A stretch of 64,000 nt of DNA, from positions 5,084,015-5,148,014 of the forward strand of contig OX422204.1 of the NCBI GenBank assembly GCA_949130485.1. The letters run 5' to 3'. Positions 55,681 through 64,000 of this stretch are shown here, piece by piece. A program made the translations under genes and the position numbers. Source of the stretch: Agelas oroides. Taxonomy: Eukaryota > Porifera > Demospongiae > Agelasida > Agelasidae. The notes beneath the pieces are model-generated. The model saw only the letters and a list, made by a program, of their open reading frames with translations, did not search any database and was not told the DNA's origin. The stretch's first letter is position 1; each line of letters begins with the position of its first letter.

Positions 55681-56757
55681 ATACGCAGGCCAGAGGAAGC
55701 GTTGGACATCCAATCTGAGTTGATATTCGTTAATGGCATGGTGCACTTACCCCATGAATGAAACTTTGGTACACCAACAACTCTCCCTTCACCAGCTACA
55801 CCACCGTCACCCCTCACAGCGACTCCCGAAGCGATTTTTTTCGCTTACGTGAGGTCACGCGTTCAATATACCTACGTATAAAATCATTGCTACGTGTATT
55901 GAGCGCGCTACGGTAATAATGCGCGCGTAACGCGCGTGAGTATAAAGCAGGTAAAAGCGTGCCTCGCTATTCATGATTGATGAACTGATGTCTGGCTCCT
56001 CCCTTGAGGGTAAAGCTTTTTTTAAGAACCCTCAAAACTCGGAACTCTAAGGCTTTCTACTTCAGGTAAATTTGCAGCACAAAACCCTGATCTCTAAAGC
56101 CTTCTACTCCAGGTCTTGTAGCTAAGTAGCTGTGCCAGTGAACTTTGTTTTCCTAAAGCCTACTAACAAACATTTTACCTACGTATAGCACTGAACTCTA
56201 AAGTGTTCGAGCCAAGCTAAACCTGCAGCACTAACCTCTTATGAGCATCTTGGTGTGTGGTTACTTTGCTCGATATAATATAATATAATTCACAGGCCAG
56301 GGGAAGCGTTGGACATCCAATCTGACTGGATATTCATTAATGGCGTAGTGCACTTGCCCCAGAAATGAAACTTCCCTTCACCAGCTCCACCACCCTCACC
56401 CCTCATAGCGGTGCCAGAACTTAAGGGCTTACGTGACGTCAGTCATTCAATATATGCCTACGTATAAAATCATTGCTATGTTTATTGATCGCGCTACTGT
56501 GCTTCTGGCTAATAATTATGTCTGGCTCCTCTGTTGAGGGTAAAGCTTTTTTTAAGTAACCACAAACCCTGATTCCTACTTCAGGTCTTGTAACTAAGTA
56601 GCACTGAACTTTGCTAACAATGCTTTCACCTACTTAGCACTGAACCTTAAAGTGTTTGAGCGTGGGACCTGGCAAGAATGAATGCATGCATCGATCAATA
56701 CATACGCCGACTTAAGTAATGAGATGTGAAAATACACAGGCCAGAGGAATAAGGTTC

Positions 56758-59700
56758 AACAGATGCTTACAATTTGAATCAAAGTGTAGTTGAGAAGCTT
56801 CTCCCTTTAGTTAAATTGGAATCACTTGAGAAGGCCTTTAACTCAGAATTTCTGGTGAGGTTTGGTATTTCTCCTACACATCTACGACACCTAGAGGAGT
56901 GGTTTTGGTAACTTGGATCAAGCTGTACTATATATCTCTATTTGGATGGGTGCCCGTGAATGTGTGTCTCTTCAGCTAGTTCATTTCATGTGTGCAAAAG
57001 ATACTTAGAAACTCTGCAATTAATGTAGTAGATCACTTTGAAGTGCGCTGTTGCCTACAGTAAACAACCCAACTGCTATTCACTAGCTGGATGGCAGTTA
57101 CAATTGCCATCCACTTAGGCCGGTGATTACCTGTTCAAATGGCCAATGCCAAATCGTTCACTTATCTCTCAGTAGCTATATTACAGCTACTATTCCAAGT
57201 GCCATGCGGTGACTGGTGTATTTTAGCGTCTCAAATATTTGCATAAGCAGTTATTGAAGCCTTGTTCTCTTATATTCTAGATACAATGTGGAGCTGTGAT
57301 TCACTTCAAGCAAAAGACCCAGATGGAACAATTGCACTTGTAGATATTCTATTGCATCAGTTGGCTGAACTGATACTTAATAATTCTTTGAGTGATCTCA
57401 GTGCAGAAAAGTTTATGATGATTGAGACACTGCTATTGACTGTGTTTGACATTTACTGGCAATCTGAAGTGAAGGTAAAACATGCAGTTGCTGAGTTGAT
57501 TGGAGACAAGTACATACAGTGCTTGAATTGTCTACATGAAGTTGTATGGAATTTTCTTGGTGAGGATACAGTATAGCTATATCATACATTATTATTATAA
57601 ATTGACAATGCTCTCTTGTGCTTGATTCTTTCTGGGATATTGAGCTCCTGATAGTTGTAGGCCTCATTACTTTTTGGAGTAAGCCTGAGTGAGTCCCACA
57701 CTAAGCCAGATGATACATTGTGGTCCTCATCTTCCAATCATCCCAGTGCAGCTGATGAGGGGCCTGGTGTTGGCCGATCAAAATGCAGTTCTATGTGGGA
57801 AAGTATATTTCGCTGAGTGTAAACATCAAGGCATTACACTAAAGCAAGAGCGCATAAGAAAGGGTGGCTAGAGTAAGAGCGTGTAACTCCAATAGAATCC
57901 TAGCTGTAGTCCGGGCAAAATTATTGAACCTTTATTACAAATAGAACACCCGGTCACGTGCTTAGAAACAATGGCTTATGTCTACGCACAGCTGTGCAGT
58001 ACATGTTACTATTTTTAGTACTGGCGGTATATTCCACCCGGTTTTGAATTTTACATAGTTACACGCTCCGCTCCTACTCTAGCCGCCCATTCTTATGCAA
58101 TCTTGACTAAAGCCTACTCAAACAAAAGACTGTAGTAGTCTTGAGCTTGAACATGCGTGGGTCCCCCCCCCCCCCCCCCCCCCTCCCGTGTGATCAAGTC
58201 GTGTACCAGGCTCTCTCCCTCCTTAGTGTGTGCACATGCCATAATTATGAGCTCTGAGCTATGTGGGTGGACTTTCATGCATGCTCATGTGCAAATAAGT
58301 CTTGTGTTAGACTACCTCATGTCTACCTTTGATATGATAAAAACATACCAGGCTCTTCCCCCTCCTTCTTAGCAGGGAGAGCCTGGGAATGAGGCTAAGG
58401 ACTGTGTGCATGCATGACAACATGTTCACAGATAGCAGAAGGTGACATGGTTTGCGTTTCCATGTATAGACAACACCTTCAGGGTTGGTCAAGTGAATGG
58501 AAGCCTGCATTACCTTCAGGTGCCTCCAATTCTGGACTGCTTTTCTCAAATAAGACTCTCCTTTCCTTGGGTGGTCAGTTGCCATCATGCATTTTAAAAG
58601 AAGAGCTATTAATTTTATTTTCACCAAATTAAAAACACCAATCTTTATTTTCATTAGAGCTGCCAAAGAATACAGACACGTACACTGCAGATATCAGTGT
58701 TGGATACAATATACTGATGCAAGAATTGGCCAGGATGAGTGCATACTTCTGTGAAAAAGCTGGTTCTGGTGGTTTGATTGGAGTACATTTGCTTTCATTG
58801 CAGAGTCCTTCAATCTTTGTGGCAACTGAGGTAAGTGTAGATTGCTGAATTAATTTATTATAAGTCTGTTTTGTTTGTTTGTTTCCATGTACATCCAATT
58901 TATTGCTAAATAAACATTTGTTGCTATGCATTGTTTTTACTTCCTGTAGACGACTCTGAATTGCAGTTTGACTGTCTTGTTCTACTGCGCACATGTTAAA
59001 ATATTCCATTACTCTGCATTTGGTGTTTTGAGTGCCATTGACATTTTAGCTCGTGTCCTCCAGTCCCCTACTGCTCACATTCGCCTTCTAACAAGACTGG
59101 TGATTTGTTGTCTTCTACCAATCATTGAAGATTGCCACAAGATCCTTCTCAAAATGACTGATGAAGAATCTCAGCTTCTTCTTACCTATATCAGAGATGA
59201 AATCATGCTACCAGGGGGCCTTGATCCAGCTAAATTTTTAATGGCTACCTCTATTCTCTATGGAGATGTTTACCCTCAGAATGTTTCAGGACCTCTTGCT
59301 GTGACACTTGCTGAAATTGTAGTCCAAAAGATTGTTAAGCTTCATGACAAATGTATTCTTGAGGATGCATTATGCTTGTTGTGGACATTTTGCCACACTC
59401 CAGGCATAGTACAAAAATTGTCTCAGATTGATTACCTTATTCCAGAGCTGAAGACAATACAACAGACCCAATGCTCAGCTGTGTCTTCCCTGGCCAAATG
59501 TGTACTGTGGAAATTGGGATGTGGAAACTATGAAGGTAATTTGAGCCTTAATTCCATTTTCAATCTAATGGACTATGGAGTACAAAAGTGACAAGTTATA
59601 TACTTGTGCACCCCAACTGTGTCTTTTTATGTTACCTTCTAAAAAATGTGTCGCTAAATTCAAGTAACTTCACCTTCGTGCTAGTGCTGTTATCCATAGA

Positions 59701-62700
59701 TACGTGTGTGTGTGTGTGCTAAAACAAAATTTGCATCATAGCTGTTATGCCTGTAACTATAGCTGATCAATGCTGCTTTTCTTCTTTTGCCTGATTATTT
59801 GTTATTATTTTCATGACTTGTCACTACATGCAGATAATGCTGAATGCTACCAATATGCGTGTACCTGCCTTCACTATGGACGATACGCTGAGTGCATAGA
59901 GCACTGTGATCACATCATGACCACTGCTACAAGCTCTCTTCATGGGATGGTGAGACAATTGCGAGGAAAATGCATTGCACACTTACACCAAAAGCAGTTC
60001 TGGAACATTATCAAGCAAGGTAGTCTAGATGTTGCTGTACCGTTGAAAGGTGGAAACACTGTTGATCAATGTGCCATTAGTGCCAAGGAGGCAGTGAAAG
60101 ACTTGGGATTTGCATTGGATTGTGGAGTGCTTGACGAGGAAGGGTCGTATCTAATGGACATTGCAATGCTTCATTATGTGAGAATCAAGAATCAACTCAG
60201 AGATTGTAATCGCTGCCTATTGTGTAGAAGAAGAGGTGTGAAACTAAAGGATAGCCACACTTGTCCTAAGTTTGTGCTGAAAGAAGTAGACAAAAAGGCC
60301 AAAGAATCTGGGATTACAGAATTTACTGACGCACGAGATTTTTATTCTGCCAGTGGCAGATTTGCCGCTTATACTGCAAAAACTGCAACATACGCTATGC
60401 TTTGTGGAAGATGTGAGCAAGTCCTTTCTCAGAATGGGGAAGATCAATTTCAGAAAACCATTATGCCAATATTCGACAGTGCTAACAATGAGATGCAGAC
60501 AGCTACGTACGACAGCACCTTATACAGCTTCTGTCTGGGAGTTGTGTTTCGGTTCTTTGTACATAATATATTTACTATTTATTGCAATGCCAGTGAGATT
60601 TACTCTCTTTTGGTTGCATGTAGACACCACCTTCTGTCGCTTCCTGTGAAGTACTCTGAAACAGAGTCCCCTAACCCACCACCAGTTGCTACAGAAATGC
60701 CAATGACACCATTTGAGGTCTTTTTATTTCCCAGTCCTTTGAAAATTCACATCGAAAATTCTCACCTCGTACCACTGGCTTCATCAGTGACTGGCAACTA
60801 CAGTGCATGGTATCTGACTACACCTCTTTGTACAGAGCCAGAGACTAAAGCCGCATTTTGCCATGCACTAGTTGTTCGCCTGTTGTTTTTTAGCATTGTC
60901 ATTCCTTTTTCACCAGCTAAGGCTGGTGGTTGTTTAGATGAGAACTGTCGTATTAATCCCCATGGTGGCAATTATCAGGTTCTTCCAGATGTCAGAAGAT
61001 GGGAGATCATGCCTTCTGGTCTTCTTCAAGTGTTTGTGTGGTTTGCACATGCATTTGAAAAGCAGCTCCAGCAAATTTCCTCTGGGTTGAAAACCACAAA
61101 AAAGGATTCAAAGGCAGTAGATGGATTAATTGACGGCTTAACTTTGTTTACCAACAAGTTACAGCAACCAATTGATGCTAATTCACTACAGCTGCTGCCT
61201 CCAAAGGAGAATGAGCTAATTTCCATGTTTCTATCAAAGTCATTAGTTCCAGTTAAAATGTTACCGGAATGTTTCGACATCAGAACTTCCCCACCAGAGG
61301 TTATTCTTAAGGAAGGCTACAAACTGCTGTACCACATACATAATGAGGAGGAGAATGCCACATTCTTCCTTGCTGCTAATCCTGAAGATCTTACCTATGG
61401 AAAACTGGTTGTGATCATCAAATATAAAGAGGATGGTGAGAACTTTGAAAGAGTGGAAGGTGTTAACATTCATGTACGAAAGGATGACAGCAGCTGTTCC
61501 ATTTGTGTGACAGGATTTCTTCAGGAGCCAGCCACTGAGACCTTACAAGAAACTCAACACTCAAGACATAGAATTGTCAGTGAGAAAATTAGAAAGTCTC
61601 TTAATGCCCTTGTGCAGAGATGTGGATCACTCAAGGTCTTCCTTCATCATGCAAGTTTGCAAATGAGGTAAAAGTAGAAACCATATATAGTTGATTGTGT
61701 TAAAATTGCATTCAAAGTATGTTTTTTCTCTTCCATATAGAATGAAAAACAATCTATGTCTTGACAAAAGGTGTTCTTCAAGTGGCTGCTGGTACTGCAA
61801 CAATCGCTGCCACATCTGTATGGAGCTTGCTAACCAAGGCAATAATTCTACTCTTCCAGCTGAGAAACTGATGTTCAAACACTGTAGTGCTGAGTGCAAA
61901 GCAATAGTTGATAAGGTCTCGCAGTTTTCTACACAGCTATATCCATCCTATCTACTAAAGCAAATGGCCAAGAAACATCGTGTACTTGCTTCTATTATGG
62001 GCTGCCTGCCATCTGTGATGTCAACACGCACAGTAGTTCAAGTTAATATCTGTATATCAATGGAGAGAAGCTCTATTAGCTATGGAAGACCCTATGCCAC
62101 TGTCCAGCTTCATACAGAAGAGCAGAGTTTTCTCTTCTCTGTGTACCTCAGGGATGACCTCTCTCCAACACAGCCTATTGATGACTTTTCACCAGCTTTT
62201 CCTTTTCAAATGCTGATTGAGAGTAACCTTTTGAAGGAAATCCTCCACATGTCTCTCCATCCTCTAGAGATCTTCAGTATCTCTCATTTGCTTAGAGATG
62301 CTACAAAAGCACACTTCACACTGGCTGATATGTTTAGCATTTCATGCAGCCCTAATGACCGGTGAGCACCTTGTAGGAACTTCTTCACTTTATTACATTA
62401 ATTTTCAAATTATCATTGCTGCCTAGATTTTATTGCAAAATTATGCCAATGTTTTTTAATCTCTTTTGTAGCAAGTTGTGCTGGGAAGAAATTGTGGCAT
62501 CCTTAAACTCAAATATATCTCAAGAAGTATTCTTCACCAGATGGACGCTGGAGCGAGTAATCTTGGTCTGTGAAGATAACCAGGAAGTATTTCAATTGTC
62601 TTCGAGTGAAAATCTGCCTCAAGAATCCACTCCTCTTATACCTTCTTCCAAGTCTTGCTGCACCCTGTTTTGGGCTTACTTTCAGTTAACCTGTTTGCTG

Positions 62701-64000
62701 TGGAAGAGGGTTTTGAATGGAAATAGTGGTCTATTGTTCCAGAAAATCACATATGTCACACATATCACTGCAAAGCTGTATGAACAGAGCCCATCACATG
62801 TTCAGAAACACATTACCAATGCATTTTGTTCCAGTGCTCAGATTATCCTTTTGTGTGGTCAGATTGCGATAACTGCCATCAAAGGTACAAACTTGATTTC
62901 CTTTTGAATTCTGCAGATGATAGATGACAATTTCTGTATACTCATCATGTCATGCAGGTGGGCTCCCTCTGAGCATCCAGGAGTCTGCAGTTGAGCTTCT
63001 ACTCCTTGCTCACAAATTTATTGCAATGGTAAAATCTGTCAGTGAACCAATGAAGTCCATTCTTGTGAGACATCTCTACCAAGAACTAGAAGAAGTAAAG
63101 CAAGATGATGTGCAGAAACTTACCAAGGTATCTAGTTACAGAGAGTGCATGAGTGAGCTATGAATTGCAGAATTGTTTTGCATTACAGATTAGTCCCACT
63201 GTTCTGTGTAGATGCTAAACATGCATGACAGATTGACTGAATTGCCCTGTCCTCTGACCTTGTTATTTGGGAGACTTGTTTAACTCATGATTAAGTGGTG
63301 TTGGTACTGTACTCTACTGCTCTGCATTGACATACACATGTATAATCAATTCTGAATGCATTAAATTGGATCGGCTAGCTGCATTCAAATTGTATTTCAT
63401 TACCCGAGACCCACATCAACTTCTCATATTGCAGGTGTCTGGTGTTGCACAGCAGTTGTTAGTGACAATGATGCTTAAGTCACACATCTGTGGTGCTAGT
63501 GATGCAGTTCCTATTCAAACCTTTCTGAACAGTCCTTTTACTGTCGTTTCCATCATGGCTAAAGCAGTGGCTGTCAGTTTACTGCAGTATTGTTCTCAAA
63601 CTGAAATAGTTTCCAATGTCACTGAAATTACTAACAAGGAAATTGACTTCCTTGCTATAATAGTCCACAACCTCACTGAAGATGATATGAAAAGAAGATA
63701 CCTTTTTCACCTCATTTTCCAAGCTCTAACACTACTGTGTTCTCAACCAGTGAATGCAAACCAACTTGCCAGTCACAGTATAATACCTGAGTTAGAGGCA
63801 CTGATGGAGTGTGCTGATGAACCAGAAGATTTGGACATTATTGCTAATGTGCTGTGGAAAATTGCTAATGGTGGTGAATTAGAAAGCACTACTGACAAAT
63901 TTGAAATGTTATCAGGTAAGTGTAATAGCTGCATGTACTTGCATGAGCTTATATGACTTGTGTGTTTGTTTGTACATGTAGGTGAAGAACCTCCTGAAAT
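56758..64000 (+). CDS. 3' part of the large helical-repeat gene: ARM-like, TPR-like and two Cys/His clusters; runs off the window
   Basis: Exons: about 56758-56864, 57281-57559, 58658-58830, 58950-59535, 59834-61667, 61741-62361, 62472-62884, 62958-63127, 63435-63915 and 63982 to the edge. From 57281 on every junction is GT-AG and in phase. ARM-like segments carry IPELKTIQQTQCSAVSSLAK and IPELEALMECADEPEDLDII, each followed by LWK(L/I) at the same spacing, so exons 58950 and 63435 are internal duplicates. The large exon begins with a TPR-like helix pair (YQYACTCLHYGRYAECIEHC), then RCLLCRRRGVKLKDSHTCPK and YAMLCGRCEQVLSQNGEDQF. The C-x2-C, S-H-x2-P, L-C-x2-C-E order resembles an HNH/treble-clef-like family I recall from bacteria. 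Exon 61741 adds a second cluster (CSSSGCWYCNNRCHICMELA, HCSAEC), MYND-like. No symbol assigned. Exon 56758 is less certain. It is most likely continuous with 41870-45829. Confidence 0.75.
57853..58098. mobile_element. 246-bp MITE in an intron of the large gene
   Basis: The ends GCATAAGAAAGGGTGGCTAG and complement (AGCCGCCCATTCTTATGC) continue to GAGCGTGTAACT. The GAGCGTGTAAC core is shared with the ends of the 38450 element. Confidence 0.8.
58100..58397. mobile_element. Degraded TAGCCTCG-family element
   Basis: The right end AGGGAGAGCCTGGGAATGAG is intact; internal TACCAGGCTCTCTCCCTCCT and GTCTACC motifs match the 17087 element. The left end is eroded and holds a poly-C run of about 20 bases. 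Confidence 0.65.

Larger units (their letters stand above)
53170..56750. repeat. Cluster of about 600-bp dispersed/tandem repeats, four main copies
   Basis: Units start with CACARGCCAGAGGAAGYGTT at about 53207, 53818, 55686 and 56290, with a truncated start at 56736 and another at 46997. Each contains TTACGTGACGTCACGCGTTC, CCTACGTATAAAATCATTGC, GAGCGCGCTAC and TCTGGCTCCTCCCTTGAGGG in the same order. Copies differ by indels. Between copies two and three lie a TAA MITE and GC-rich sequence. No reading frame is conserved. Confidence 0.85.

Overview
The window looks like a piece of a repeat-rich, intron-containing animal genome. A sponge (probably a demosponge) is my best guess, with a cnidarian as the alternative. 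The reasons are short GT-AG introns in phase-consistent multi-exon genes, a very dense load of small inverted-repeat elements, animal chromatin and ubiquitin-type domains (HIRAN, CXXC, PHD, OTU, Ulp1/C48), and transposase-linked gene families I associate with sponges and cnidarians. Nothing here fits a bacterial or viral chromosome. The organism call is inference; no rRNA or mitochondrial marker is present.

Layout. 0-4.7 kb: a small spliced membrane-protein gene on the minus strand, with inverted-repeat elements in and around it. 4.76-12.46 kb: a composite 7.7-kb element bounded by 407-bp inverted repeats. It carries the C-terminal tail of a pogo/DDE-type transposase and a C48 (Ulp1-like) protease-PHD gene, the latter broken by a 572-bp element. 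12.5-16.1 kb: a PHD-finger terminal exon and a 2.3-kb foldback element. 16.4-20.8 kb: a six-exon minus-strand gene with a P-loop ATPase core and a repetitive Ser/Thr/Asn tail. 21.1-27.6 kb: remains of a transposase gene whose 3' coding end has been amplified into seven 76-bp tandem repeats, plus many small elements, including one built from palindromic GCGCAATCTCGAGATTGCGC units. 28-33.4 kb: an ALS2CR8/CARF-CXXC-OTU gene, broken at two places, packaged between inverted repeats with a 9-bp target duplication and nested inside a larger foldback element. 34-36.5 kb: a TIR element carrying an intact HIRAN gene, then a Cys-rich gene relic split by an insertion. 37-41.5 kb: repeats, a TIR element and a decayed HIRAN locus.

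41.87-64 kb: the left part and right part of what looks like one very long plus-strand gene with helical (ARM-like) repeats, a TPR-like segment and two Cys/His clusters. Its central 11 kb is filled with a second, near-identical HIRAN element (inside an intron), mariner-like and Mutator-like small elements, a degraded non-LTR retrotransposon (49.75-52.96 kb, minus), and a cluster of about 600-bp repeats (53.2-56.7 kb). The gene runs off the right edge of the window.

How the parts relate: most coding sequence here travels inside mobile elements rather than forming a host pathway. The recurring theme is TIR elements that carry protein domains of the DNA-repair, chromatin and ubiquitin/SUMO type (HIRAN; ALS2CR8-CXXC-OTU; C48-PHD) with no recognisable transposase beside them. 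Family names are assigned from motifs read by eye; no database search was run.
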